From Nemertoderma westbladi (taxonomy: Eukaryota; Xenacoelomorpha; Nemertodermatida; Nemertodermatidae), in the NCBI GenBank assembly GCA_032718475.1, contig JAUCBJ010000377.1:1-50544 (forward strand): a stretch of 50,544 nucleotides of DNA, read 5' to 3'. Positions 35,603 through 46,246 of the stretch are shown one piece after another. The position numbers and the translations under genes were made by a program. The first letter of the stretch is position 1. Every line of letters begins with the position of its first letter. The notes under the pieces were generated by a model, which saw only the letters and a program-made list of their open reading frames with translations, was not told the origin of the DNA and searched no databases.

Positions 35603-37869
35603 AACGCTTGTAGCTAAAGAATGAAAGCAAAAATAAAAATTCTGGCTCACCCACGGAGGAGGAGGGAGGTGAAACTATCTCTGTTTCAAATTTCATGCAA
35701 TCTCATTAAGATTTGTAGAAAAATTTGGGGGGGGGGGTAGGTACCTGAATAACGACACTATATTCCAGGACATGGTGTAGTGAAGTGACTAATAGAGGGG
35801 ACCCTCCCAATCTGCTACTCCTGAAATCACCTAAACCTGTAAACTGGTTTTAAATTTGTCTTTCTATTCTACAATATTCCTAACTCCCGTTTATTGTTTT
35901 GGTTCCTTTCAACTTGCCTCTCTAACCTGCTCCTTTACTAAACCGAGCCTCACTATTGTGACATCCATTTAGGTGAATTCAGGATTAAGGTGCTTCACAT
36001 AACGTATGTATAGGTGTAGGGGGGTGTATGTGTATGTGTATGTCTGGATATAATATTGCTAACGACTAATTGAAATTTGCATCGCCTCTACCCTTATACA
36101 TACACACATACGTTATGTGAACGCGCACCTTAAGCAGATTAGGACATAGAGCTTATTATTATTATTATGTATAAAATTGTGGTGTATTTTTTTAGGGGGG
36201 GGGGGGGGCTGAATAGAAGTTTCACTTTTTTTCCCTAGGGAAAAAAGTAATCAATAGGATTGCATTGATTTTACTTATTTTCCCGGCGAAAAAATTTAAG
36301 TAAAATATTTTTGGAATTTCATAAAGAATTTCATAAATTTTATTACTATATTATATTATTTATTATTTATATTATTATATTGAAAGAGCATCGACGTAGA
36401 AAAGGTTTGCAAGTAATTTTAGCAAAATCCATTCACACACTCAAAAGTTATTGCAACTTTAGTGTCTCTAAGTCGCACTCCCAAACGGAACTCAATATCC
36501 AATATTGGTTTAAGTTGTTAAGCGGCTTTCTAGTTACGTGATAAATATTCGAGAACACTAAATTATTTTAACATTGAGTAAGGCAACATCGAGAGTTGAA
36601 TAGTAGTAATTTGAATTACAGTAACTATGGAAGCAATATTGTAAAATACTGCAGTTAAATTTAATTTATTTTGTAACACTACTGTACTGTAGTATATCGC
36701 TATGTTTTATTAAAGAATTTAGCAACAAAAGAAGTACCAATTTAAGAATAAAATTACGTATTACATGGGAAAAAAACGTAGAACATTTTTTATCAATATT
36801 CTCTCGACACTTTATTCTTTACTCTTCCTTTATTCTTGATTCTTCTCGACGTCTCGAACCTCGCTGACGCTCGGTAAATAAAATGCCTTGAAAAATAATG
36901 AAAAAAAGTTCTACTATAATAATTATTATTCACATGGTTCATGTTAATCAGTTAATGGTGTTAACGGTGTAAAAGGTAAATGTGTCTTTCTATTATTTGA
37001 ATTTCGCGGGCTATGGAGCAGGCTGGCACCTTTTAACCAGTATGTAGTACTGTACTGCAGTACTGACAGACTGGTAAGAGTACAGGAGTGCAGGAGTAGA
37101 TTCTGCAGTTCTGCATACTGCATACTCTGATACTGCTGTACTGCAGGCATACTTCATACGTACAGCTGTACAGACATAGGCCTAACCTACTGCTGTCTGT
37201 ACTCAGATACTGTAACTGTAACTGCAGAACTGGATTACTGGTACTGGATTAGGTACCGTAAAATGGCAAACTGAAAACTTTGTCCTGGCTGCCTGGAGCA
37301 ACTTTGCCCGATTTTTTCTTGGGCAATCAACATAAACACTGTCAGACTCAGACTGTTTGTCAGCCATTAATTAATAATTTATTTTTGTACTACCAGACTA
37401 CTGTCTGACTGTGTACGGTACTGGTGTAGTGTACGTTATCGTCAGACCGTACTGGCGTACTGCATGTACTTTGTAGAGAGCATGAGTCTGGAGTCAGTGA
37501 GTGTAATATGCAATAATCTGATAATTGGACATTCTAACATCCTGACATCTAACAGTCTAACTGCTGAACTGTCTAACAGGAAGCCTATACACGTACCGGT
37601 ACCGGTATACAGTCCAGCACTGCAGCAGTCACAGTCAGTTCTGCAGTTATAGCCAGATAGCTGTGAGCTGTGTCTGTGCAGCTGTGTGCAGTGTGTGTAG
37701 GCCTATTGTGCTACCGGTCAGCGGGTAGCGGAGCGGTACCGGTCAGCCGGTAATTATACACAGTAGCTTAATTTATTTATAATCTGGTTTACAGGTTTAT
37801 GTTGCTCATTAAAAATGACAAAATATTAACCTCCCAAACTTCTTATAATACTACCGGTCCGGTACTAGG
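35603..37869. other. Gene-free stretch with small inverted repeats
   Basis: No gene seen. Contents include a G11 run at about 35730 and another at 36196, a copy of the dispersed repeat also found around the GST gene (about 35887-35940), the TTAA-flanked element at 35985-36133, a near-perfect palindrome around CCCTAGGG at 36224-36249, AT-rich DNA to 37000, and CAGTACTG/ACCGGTA-type simple repeats from 37040 to 37760. Confidence 0.5.
35985..36133. mobile_element. Small TTAA-flanked inverted-repeat element, 149 bp
   Basis: Ends TTAAGGTGC and GCACCTTAA are inverted copies; matching continues inward through TTCACATAACGTATGT with a 3-base insertion on the right side. TTAA at both ends may be the target duplication, as for piggyBac-type elements, or part of the terminal repeat. 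No reading frame. Confidence 0.7.
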
Positions 37870-38800
37870 TCGAGCGAACTCGGACAGTGGAAATGAGATC
37901 CTTCCAGGCTTCCCGATTCTCCATAGTTGTCGCAATTTCGTTTCTCCTAAGTTCAGTATCCCTTTCAAGTTGATCTATATATGTTATGGCCGGTCGTCCA
38001 CGACTACGCTTTCCATGAGTTGGTTGCCAGAAAAGTACAGAAGTAGATCTGGTATGACCTCGTCTTTACTTCGCCAGCAGTGCCCACTGAATCTTAATCT
38101 GCGTTCACGGAGGGTGGTTGATACAGGCAGACAGGTGGTATTGTACCATAAAGCTCGGCGTTTGTCATGTGTTGTCTCCAGCTGATGTTTAGGGCTGCCC
38201 TTAGTAGTCTTGTGTAGCAACCATCAATTCGTTGTTCAAGTGATTTAGTCAGTGTCCAGGTCTCACCCCCATACAAAAATACACTTTCCACTGTGGCTCG
38301 AAAGAACTTAGTCTTCAGGTGCCTGGAGAGATCTGATTTCCAGATGGTATCCATTTTTGATAGAGCTACCCAAGCCTTTGCTTTCCTAACTTCTATGTCC
38401 TTTTTGCTACTCTCTATCCATGATCCAAGGTACCGGTACTGGAAGTCATCGACCTTCCTTAGTTGATTATTATCAATGGTTGTCAAGTTTCCATCAACAT
38501 TAAAGGTCATGAATTCGGTCTTTATAGAATTTATATGCAATCCAACCTCCTTAGCAGCCCTCTCCACTTTATTTAGTAGAAGCTGTGCATCTGCTAGGGT
38601 ATTAGAGAGCAGGGCGATGTCATCCGCAAAGTCGGTGTCTGTGACTGTAGTTGCCGGATATCTACTACTTCTGCGTTCTTGAAGTGTGAATCCCAGGTCT
38701 TCACCCTTTGTGACCGTCCTCATTGCGTAATCCAGCACAATTACAAATAGTAATGGTGCTAATGTGTCACCTTGCAGTACAGTACGCCAGCCAGGATTGA
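37870..38800 (-). pseudogene. 5'-truncated LINE fragment (second family)
   Basis: Minus-strand reverse transcriptase C-terminal half. From about 38800 it shows LQGDTLAPLLF, then TDTDFADDIALLS near 38630, GSWIESSKKDIEVRKAKAW, and after a frameshift near 38095 the RFSGHCWRSKDE region and a final GRPAITYIDQLER-like segment ending near 37880. It is related to, but distinct from, the family inserted at 26091-29850. Upstream RT and endonuclease are missing. Flanking DNA right of it to 39500 has no recognisable gene. Confidence 0.8.
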
Positions 38801-39504
38801 GAAAAACTCAGTTTCACCATCTGATACTTATATGCCATGCCAACCCTCCCTCAATGTTCTGATGTTATCAAATTAGTTATCCTGTCAGCCTGTTAAAGAG
38901 TTAGGGCCTATCAATTTCATACTGTACTGTAATACCTGTAATACCGGCTGACCGGTAACCTAACCTATTATTACAGTATTACCGCTACCGGTACACTAAC
39001 AACTAACCAAATCATACGTAAACTAACAACTTGTAATATGTATGTACCGGTAATACCGGGCAGCCGGGAGCCAAATGGAAATGACTGACAAGACAGTTAG
39101 ACACCGTGTAGCTGTGTCAGTGTGTAGTGCACTGTGCACTAGTGCAGTATATAATCCAGTAATGTTCTGTCTGATGGTACTTAATATTATTTTCTACTGA
39201 ACCTCTATCATCCCAGCATCCGCTCATGTCTTATGTCTTATGTCTTAACTGCAATAACTGACTAATAGCTGAATAGGGAATAGGAATAGGCTACGCTATA
39301 CAGCTATACAGCTATAATTGTAATATGCAATTAATATATTCAAATGGGTGCTCAGTTCAGTATTTTATCTGACTGACTACTGACTATTAGCTGATTAGGC
39401 TGTTAAGGCCTATTTTTGAAGTAGCCTATGCTGACTGACTGATATATTTATAAGTATTTACATATACCAGTATACAAGGAAACGAAACTACAGAAAATAA
39501 AACT
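38801..39504. other. Gene-free stretch upstream of the proteasome gene
   Basis: Simple repeats with TACCGGTAA-type words and TAGCTATACAG; no gene recognised. The last 70 bases contain TATATTTATAAG at about 39442, a candidate TATA box about 60 bases before the proteasome ATG. Confidence 0.4.
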
Positions 39505-40257
39505 ATGACTAGCCGATACGATCGCGCTATAACCGTGTTTTCACCGGACGGCCATCTGTTCCAAGTAGAATACGCCCAAGAAGCCGTGAAGAAGGGTACT
39601 TGTGCGGTAGCGGTTCGGGGTGCAGACTGCATAGTGCTGGCGGTGGAGAAGAAAGCCGTAGCTAAACTGCAGGAAGAGCGGACCGTGAGAAAGATTGTTC
39701 AACTCGACAAACACATTGTGATGGCGTTCGCCGGGCTGTCTGCCGACGCGCGGGTTCTCATCAGTCGTGCCAGGGTCGAGTGTCAGAGTCATCAGCTGAC
39801 CGTGGAAGACCCCGTCACTGTGGAGTACATCACCAGGTACCTCGCGCAGATCAAACAACAGTACACGCAGAGTAACGGCCGTCGTCCCTTTGGAGTGTCC
39901 TGTCTGTTGGCCGGGTTCGACAAAGATTCCGACACTCCCAGACTGTACCAAACCGACCCAGCCGGTAACTACTTTGAATGGAAAGCCGACGCGATTGGTC
40001 GCAGCGCCAAGACTGTCCACGAGTTCCTGGAGAAGGCGTACCAGGACGATCTAGTGGCAGATAGGGTTGGGACCATTAAACTAGCCGTTAAGGCCTTGTT
40101 CGAGGTCGTCCAATCCGGTTCCAAGAACATGGACGTCGCGGTTATAGCCAAGGATAAAAAGTTAGAGATGTTAACTACCGATGAAATCTCGAAATATGTT
40201 AGCGAAATTGAGAAAGAGCGTGAAGAAGAAGCTCAGAGGAAGAAGCGTGGACGATAA
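39505..40257 (+). CDS. PSMA7: Proteasome subunit alpha type-7 (alpha4), intronless
   Basis: 250 residues, complete in one exon; human PSMA7 is 248. The N-terminus [20 protein letters not shown] (3-22) followed by YAQEAVKKG is the alpha-subunit signature. [20 protein letters not shown] and [16 protein letters not shown] are typical of alpha4 specifically. It forms part of the outer alpha ring of the 20S proteasome, gating substrate entry, with no catalytic Thr. The C-terminus is a charged [15 protein letters not shown] tail. It sits alone between LINE remnants and a minisatellite. PSMA7 usually has several introns; their absence suggests a retrocopy or a lineage-wide loss. No poly(A) tract or target duplication was noticed, and the frame is intact, so it is likely functional. 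Confidence 0.95.
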   Translation: MTSRYDRAITVFSPDGHLFQVEYAQEAVKKGTCAVAVRGADCIVLAVEKKAVAKLQEERTVRKIVQLDKHIVMAFAGLSADARVLISRARVECQSHQLTVEDPVTVEYITRYLAQIKQQYTQSNGRRPFGVSCLLAGFDKDSDTPRLYQTDPAGNYFEWKADAIGRSAKTVHEFLEKAYQDDLVADRVGTIKLAVKALFEVVQSGSKNMDVAVIAKDKKLEMLTTDEISKYVSEIEKEREEEAQRKKRGR

Positions 40258-40544
40258 TGTCGCTAATAATATTGTTAATGTGCTGATATAATATTTGTAG
40301 GTCTCGTTAAAGTTTTTAGGACTTATTTCATTCACCAATTTCACTGTGTTTACTATATTTCAAAGTTTATTTGGTAATATTTTTTCCTGGATCTATTATC
40401 TTTACAAAGAAATAAGATATATTATCTGCTGAACGAAATTCCTTCAAATTGGATCAATTTCATTATGAATACTCGGTATAAAAATATCGGGCGCCTTTAT
40501 CATTGAATGTAAAGATGTCCTTCCCAAATTTGTAGATAGAGCAT
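40258..40544. other. 3' flank of the proteasome gene
   Basis: AT-rich. No clear AATAAA close to the stop; nothing else recognised before the minisatellite. Confidence 0.35.
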
Positions 40545-41144
40545 TAGAGTGTATTATTTATAGTGGCCGTATAGTCGCCAGCTGATCGCCCGAATGCTTG
40601 GATTGGAAAGTCCAGAGCAGTAGAGTGTATTATTTATAGTGGCCGTATAGTCGCCAGCTGATCGCCCGAATGCTTGGATTGGAAAGTCCAGAGCAGTAGA
40701 GTGTATTATTTATAGTGGCCGTATAGTCGCCAGCTGATCGCCCGAATGCTTGGATTGGAAAGTCCAGAGCAGTAGAGTGTATTATTTATAGTGGCCGTAT
40801 AGTCGCCAGCTGATCGCCCGAATGCTTGGATTGGAAAGTCCAGAGCAGTAGAGTGTATCATTTATAGTGGCTGTATAGTGGCCAGCTGATCGCCCGAATG
40901 CTTGGATTGGAAAGTCCAGAGCAGTAGAGTGTATCATTTATAGTGGCTGTATAGTGGCCAGCTGATCGCCCGAATGCTTGGATTGGAAAGTCCAGAGCAG
41001 TAGAGTGTATCATTTATAGTGGCTGTATAGTGGCCAGCTGATCGCCAGAATGCTTGGATTGGAAAGTCCAGAGCAGTAGAGTGTATCATTATAGTGGCCG
41101 TATAATCGCCAGCTGATCGCCCAAATGCTTGGATTGGAAAGTCC
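40545..41144. repeat. Minisatellite, 76-bp unit, 8 copies
   Basis: Units start at 40545, 40621, 40697, 40773, 40849, 40925, 41001 and 41077. Copies 1-4 share TATTATTTATAGTGGCCGTA; copies 5-7 share TATCATTTATAGTGGCTGTA and GTGGCC instead of GTCGCC; copy 8 has a 1-base loss and other changes. The block structure points to at least two rounds of amplification. It ends exactly where a truncated LINE copy begins. Confidence 0.95.
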
Positions 41145-43036
41145 ACTTTGGAAAGCTACTAATTAATGACAGGGTATTGAATGATATCTTTGTACAAAAA
41201 AGTGTCCGACTCTGTACTCCCAGATATTAATATTGGCGATCTCTCCTTTGCTGAAATTAAGACTGCTGCAAAGACCGTTAAGACCAATCGTATCAGTGGA
41301 GTAGAGATCGTGTCCCTAGGGATGTGAGTTTTCTGGAAATATTTTTTTTTTAAGGAATTTTCCGGAAATGTATACTTTTCTAGTATTTACTCTCCTTGTG
41401 TTTTCCTTAGTGGGGTCGCTTAAGGCTAAAAAACCTATGTGTTTTCCAAATGTGATTAAACTGGCAAAATAGCAAGAGGTATTAAATTATGATAGAGTTA
41501 AAAATGAAAATGTATTAATTTCCGAAATTACGTTAAATATAAAATATAACTAATAATGAAATTGACAAAACACGAAGTTACAATCACAATTTTAGTTCAA
41601 AAATTATTATTACTATTATATGCAATAATTAATTAATAGATGATATTTCTGTAAATATTTACTATTAAAAGCAAACTTTATTATATAATAAATTAATAAA
41701 ATAGAAAGTTTCCAGAAAAATGTCTGGGAATTTTCCAAAATTTCCTAACATTTCCGGACTCACATCCCTAGGTGTCCCCGCTTAGGTTTTTAAAATACCA
41801 GAGTATTTGGAACTCATTTACCCCATCCGTAAAGGTCGTCGTGGGACCATGGATCCCATTCTGAGACTTAGAAGGATAATTGAAGAGTTATCAAAAAAGA
41901 AAGATAGGCACCTGGCTGTTATCTTTGTTGACTTCTTCAAGGCTTTTGATTCAGTCTCTCGCTCACTTATGTTCAGCATAACTTCATTATATATATAGAA
42001 TTCCTTCTGAATTGATTGCAGCAATCAGATCACTATACGATGGTTTGACAACATTTGTGTCTACTGTTGATGGTGACACAAAACCATTTGAAGTGTTATG
42101 GGGCGTCCTCCAGGGAGACACACTTGCACCATTCTTGTTCATAATTGTGGTTGACTATGTTCTACGCATGTCCTTAGATCATCATAATGATGATGGGGTG
42201 ATGATAACTCCACCTACTGGCTCCAGAAGTCGAGGAAATCCAGCCAAGTACCTAACTGATCTAGGCTTTGCTTATGACCTAAGAGTACTAGCAGAATCAC
42301 TAGAAGGAGCCAAAAGGCTCGTAAGCTCATTAGAGCAGTGTTGGTTCTACAGTAGTGTTGGTCGTTTTGTTAACCCTAACTTAAAAAGACCAACATTTTG
42401 ACAGTTAACTTTAAAGTCCTCCGCAAGTCTCTGACCGGATGAGCATAAGCGCAAATGATGGTATGCTTGAGCATGTGGACGGCTTCTGTTACCTGGGATC
42501 ATGGATCCGGAATTTCCGGGATTTGAAAGTCACAAAGAATCCGTCGGAAACTTACGGTCTGATTTTTTAGAGTAGTAGTAGTTCCAGTACTCCTCTATGG
42601 GAGTCCATGCTGGGCTCTAACTGCCGAGGACACAAAATCTCTGGATGGCACATACACAATAATGCTACGTCGGGTTCACTGTGTCAAGTACAATGCACAC
42701 ATTTCCAACCAGACACTATATAACATTGGAGGTGTCTCATTGGTTCCCCCAAGCTTGACACTAGAACAAAATCGCCTCCGCTTTGCAGGACATTGCTTTC
42801 GCCGTGAGGACCAGCCAGTGCATAATCTTGTACTTTGGCAGTCTCATGGAGTGAATAAGCATGGTGGACAGCCCATGACTTTCTTGAGACGCATCTTAAA
42901 GGACACTGGCCTTGAAGATGCGGATGATCTAGCAAATGTCATGGGTGATAGGGAGTTGTGGCGGTGCAATTTTGTCGATAAGCCGGCACAGCATTATTAA
43001 AAATGCAGCTGCAATGCAGCATGCCGATCCTAGTAT
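41144..43036 (+). pseudogene. Decayed, 5'-truncated copy of the 26091-29850 LINE family
   Basis: Starts at the HFEKLL-like region of the LINE protein and runs to the family's 3' end GCATGCCGATCCTAGTA. It lost part of the RT N-terminal region (the K-L-I-Y-P-I to R-K-G-R-G interval), the active site FADD reads FAYD near 42268, several frameshifts are present, and an inverted-repeat element sits at 41316-41771. Long parts (for example 42012-42310 and 42662-43000) are close to the intact copy. Dead element. Confidence 0.85.
41316..41771. mobile_element. Small inverted-repeat element (456 bp) inside the LINE copy
   Basis: Ends CTAGGGATGTGAGT and ACTCACATCCCTAG are perfect inverted copies, with matching of TTTCCGGA-type motifs further in. 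GTGTCC occurs on both sides (41310-41315 and 41772-41777) as an apparent 6-bp target duplication. LINE coding sequence resumes right after. No gene inside; the interior is very AT-rich. Confidence 0.82.
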
Positions 43037-43858
43037 CGGGAGTCCTCCAGGGTCCTCCTTGCACCATTCTTATTCTCATAATAATTGTGATTGACTGTTT
43101 TGGCATGTTCTACACACATGTCCTTAGATAATCATAATCATGATTAGGGCGATGGTAACTCCACCTACTGGCTCCAGAAGTCGAGGAAATCCAGCCAAGT
43201 ATCTAACTGATCTAGAATTTGCTGATGACTTAGGAGTACAGTGAGTACAGTAGGAGTACAGATGACAATGGGCCTCCCATGCTTGACACTTGAACAAAGC
43301 CGTCTCCGCTTTGCAGGACATTGCTTTCGCCGTGAGGACCAGCCTGTACACAATATCTTCTTGTGCTTTGGTAGACCCATGGAGGAAATAAGCATGATGG
43401 ACATCCCACGCCTCTTAAAAGAAAGCGTCCTTGAAGATGTGGAAAATCTCGCGAAAGTCATGGGAGTTGTGGCGGCGCAATTTTGTCGATAAGCCGGCAT
43501 AGCATTCTTAATGCACGCTGCATTGGAGCATGCCATTTGTGGATTGCATGGTCGTAGCAAAAATATTTTTGAAAAGCCATAGCATCTCAATGTGCATCTG
43601 CAATCACAGCAGGCCGATTGGATATAGCTCTCCATGAGGCCGCCAAAGCACAACATTGTTCACGGGTTCGTGCAATGCGAGAATAATGCCTTGTTAATGA
43701 AACGCCTCCAGCTGTATAGGATGTGGTTGGAGATGTGTGCAGTGCATTGTGCTTAGACACAATGAACCCAGTATAACATTCTTGTGTATGTGCCGCACAG
43801 AAGTTTGATGTCCACACCAGGTGGGACCCATCATGGACTTCCACACAGAGTACTATAA
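43037..43858. pseudogene. Two further LINE fragments, head to tail inverted
   Basis: 43037-43530 (plus) repeats parts of the same LINE: the LQG..LAPF region, the SRSRGNPAKYLTD and FADD-like part, then, after a large internal deletion, the RLRFAGHCFRRED region and the family 3' end. 43531-43858 (minus) holds a more decayed 3' piece. Together with 41144-43036 these make three LINE relics in a row. Confidence 0.7.
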
Positions 43859-44304
43859 ATCTAATCTTTTATATCATCAGTTTTTTGTATTCATGATAAT
43901 GGAGGTTGCAGGGCAATCCTACTATAATTTAGTCCTAATATTAGCTACAGTATTCTAATATTCTCTCCATCCACCCCCCCCCCCCCCCCCCCCCCCCACC
44001 CCCCCCCTGTATAAAATCATCGGGTTAAACATTGAACCGAAACAGAAACTACATTTACCCAGCTTCCTGCAGGATAGGATACAGTTTATAGTTTGTTATA
44101 ATGTTATACTCTAGTCTTCTCAGCCTAGGCTGAGAACACTCCCCAGTTTTCTCCTCCCTATATTTCTTAAAACGGAAAGGAGCAGGTTACAGTGACGGGC
44201 TTTTCTAACCAAAACGATAACTCAATAACATAGGTTACAGTTTTATTTTTGCAATATACGCAAATAACACAGTAACGGATATGAATTATAACTCAATTAG
44301 GGGA
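43859..44304. other. Gene-free stretch with a poly-C run
   Basis: A C-rich run of about 30 bases at 43974-44006. A lone inverted copy of the palindromic array unit lies at 44118-44147, and 44172-44252 is an inverted copy of a repeat found downstream of the GST gene (about 45893-45979). Confidence 0.6.
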
Positions 44305-44625
44305 GTCATCTCAGCCTAGGCTGATATAACTGAGGAGTGTTCTCAGCCTAGGCTGAGATAACTGGGGAGTGTTCTCAGCCTAGGCTGAGATAACTGGGGA
44401 GTGTTCTCAGCCTAGGCTGAGATAACTGGGGAGTGTTCTCAGCCTAGGCTGAGATAACTGGGGAGTGTTCTCAGCCTAGGCTGAGATAACTGGGGAGTGT
44501 TCTCAGCCTAGGCTGAGATAACTGGGGAGTGTTCTCAGCCTAGGCTGAGATAACTGGGGAGTTTCCTCAGCCTAGGCCTGGACGACTGAGGAGTGTTCTC
44601 AGCCTAGGCTGATATGACTGGGGGA
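44305..44625. repeat. Palindrome-based tandem array, 32-bp unit, 10 copies
   Basis: Each unit contains the palindrome TCTCAGCCTAGGCTGAGA (18 bases), followed by TAACTGGGGAGTGT. Seven central units are essentially identical; the outermost ones are diverged. The array ends about 250 bases before the GST start. Each unit could cruciform or bind a symmetric dimeric factor; both are inference. Confidence 0.95.
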
Positions 44626-44876
44626 GTCATTTCAAGAGGGAGTTATCTTAGCCTTGTACACCGGCTACAGTTTGTAGGCGTTTGGCATGCACGCCTACAG
44701 TTGAACACCTGTATTTGTACAGCAATAGTCGGCCTTAGAGCCTTAGTTTAATATTATTTATCTACAACTTCCTACCGCAATAATTATTTATTTCTGCATT
44801 TAGTACAACCAGGCAACGTTTAGATCAATTTTTGTTGTGATTTAAATTCACTAGGCCTATTCATAATCATCACAAC

Positions 44877-45587
44877 ATGAGCAGTGATACAGAACATTCA
44901 ATCACAAAGATTGGTTACTGGAACGCACGCGGATTGGTCCATCCTATAAAACTCATTCTAGAATACGCCGGGGTCGAATACGTTTTCATTACGCCGAAGT
45001 GCGGGCCTCCGCCCAAGTTCGATAAACTCGAGTGGTACAGAACGAAACACGCCATCCTTAAAGGTTACGACTTCCCCAATCTCCCTTACTACGAGGACGA
45101 TGAAGTGAAGTTAACGCAAACTATGGCGATCCTACAATATCTCGGAAGGAAACACGGAGTCAACCCGATTACTGACTCCGAGGTCTTAGATGCCGATCTC
45201 TACAGAGAGGAATTACACGATCAGATAAATAGAACCACCGCGTTGTGTTACAACCACCAAGTAACTAAAGAGATCATGGATCAGTTTCAGTTGGAATATA
45301 AAAATAAAATCCAAGAATTTTCTCATAAAATTGATAAAACCGAGGGTTTATGGCTCGTTGGGGACAGATTAACTTACGTTGACTTCCTTATGTTCGAGAT
45401 TATGGACCACTGGAGGATACTGTTCCCCGGGATTTTAGACGAAAGTAAATCTGTGTCAGACTTTATGAGGAATTTCGAAACGCTACCGGGGATCAGTGAA
45501 TACCTAAAATCTGCGCGGTATAATAAGTTCCCGCTTTGGTCTGAAAGATCTAAACTAGGTAGAAACGCAGAAACATGTTGTATCTGA
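44877..45587 (+). CDS. Mu-class-like glutathione S-transferase, intronless
   Basis: 236 residues. The thioredoxin-like N-terminal domain starts IGYWNARGLVHPIKLILEYA (12-31); Tyr14 is the expected catalytic Tyr and is followed by the Mu-typical W-x-x-R-G. LPYYEDD and TQTMAILQYLGRKH (about 81-94) make the glutathione site, with Thr in place of the usual Ser after Gln. The helical C-terminal domain has GLWLVGDRLTYVDFLMFEIM and ISEYLKSARY. It conjugates glutathione to electrophiles in the cytosol. The family is usually about 218 residues; this one has a short N-terminal and C-terminal extension ending in Cys-Cys-Ile. Single exon. A possible polyadenylation signal AATAAA lies at about 45895. The palindromic array is upstream. 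Confidence 0.93.
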   Translation: MSSDTEHSITKIGYWNARGLVHPIKLILEYAGVEYVFITPKCGPPPKFDKLEWYRTKHAILKGYDFPNLPYYEDDEVKLTQTMAILQYLGRKHGVNPITDSEVLDADLYREELHDQINRTTALCYNHQVTKEIMDQFQLEYKNKIQEFSHKIDKTEGLWLVGDRLTYVDFLMFEIMDHWRILFPGILDESKSVSDFMRNFETLPGISEYLKSARYNKFPLWSERSKLGRNAETCCI

Positions 45588-46246
45588 GTGGGAACTCTCT
45601 GTCTGAAATGTTTCAGATACACAGTTTATGTAAACAGACCAATAATATTTAATTAAGTCAAGTTAATGCTCTGAAACTGTAAGGTGGTTTGCTAACTTGA
45701 ATTTGCTATAGAATTTATTACTAATTAATTTTCTTTGTTAGACAGGAAAATGCTAAATTAAAGTTTTGTTCCTATTGTATTAATTTATGATTTGATAATA
45801 GAGGTAGCCCTAGTCGTATATATAATTTACTGTGCGTGGATCCATCTCTACAGTAGGTGGAATTCGACCCAAATAACAGCTGATTACTCCCAAAAATAAA
45901 ACTGTAACCTGTTTTATTGACTTTAGTTTATTGTTTTGGTTAGAATAACGTGCCACTGTAACCTGCTCCTTTCCCTTAATTGATAATTTAACATTAAAAA
46001 TAGATATTAATTAGCCGAGATGGCCTTGATTCAAGTTTACAACCATGTCTCTTCTATTGACAAGGTCGCCATAAAGCTATAATCGACAGTTCTGTATTTC
46101 GTCGGTAAATATTCGGCGAACTATAGTAATGAATGGTATTGCCATAAGTATATAATTATGTATGGGTCCATTACGAAATAAACGTCATATTAATGGTGAA
46201 TGAAATGGAATGATATGGACTCTTAATTACGATATATAGTCAATTA
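45588..46246. other. Gene-free stretch downstream of the GST gene
   Basis: AT-rich. Holds the right copy of the dispersed repeat at 45893-45982; nothing else recognised. Confidence 0.4.

Larger units (their letters stand above)
44172..45985. repeat. Inverted pair of a dispersed ~90-bp repeat flanking the GST gene
   Basis: Left copy 44172-44252 and right copy 45893-45982 are inverted relative to each other, sharing GGAAAGGAGCAGGTTACAGT, TCTAACCAAAAC and GGTTACAGTTTTATTTTTG. A diverged relative lies at 35887-35940 and possibly another at 48215-48285. It is probably a short interspersed element; no RNA polymerase III boxes were confirmed. Confidence 0.75.

Noticed and set aside
40545-41144. Regular repeats as a CRISPR array
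   Set aside because: Units are contiguous 76-bp tandem copies without variable spacers, in a eukaryotic setting.
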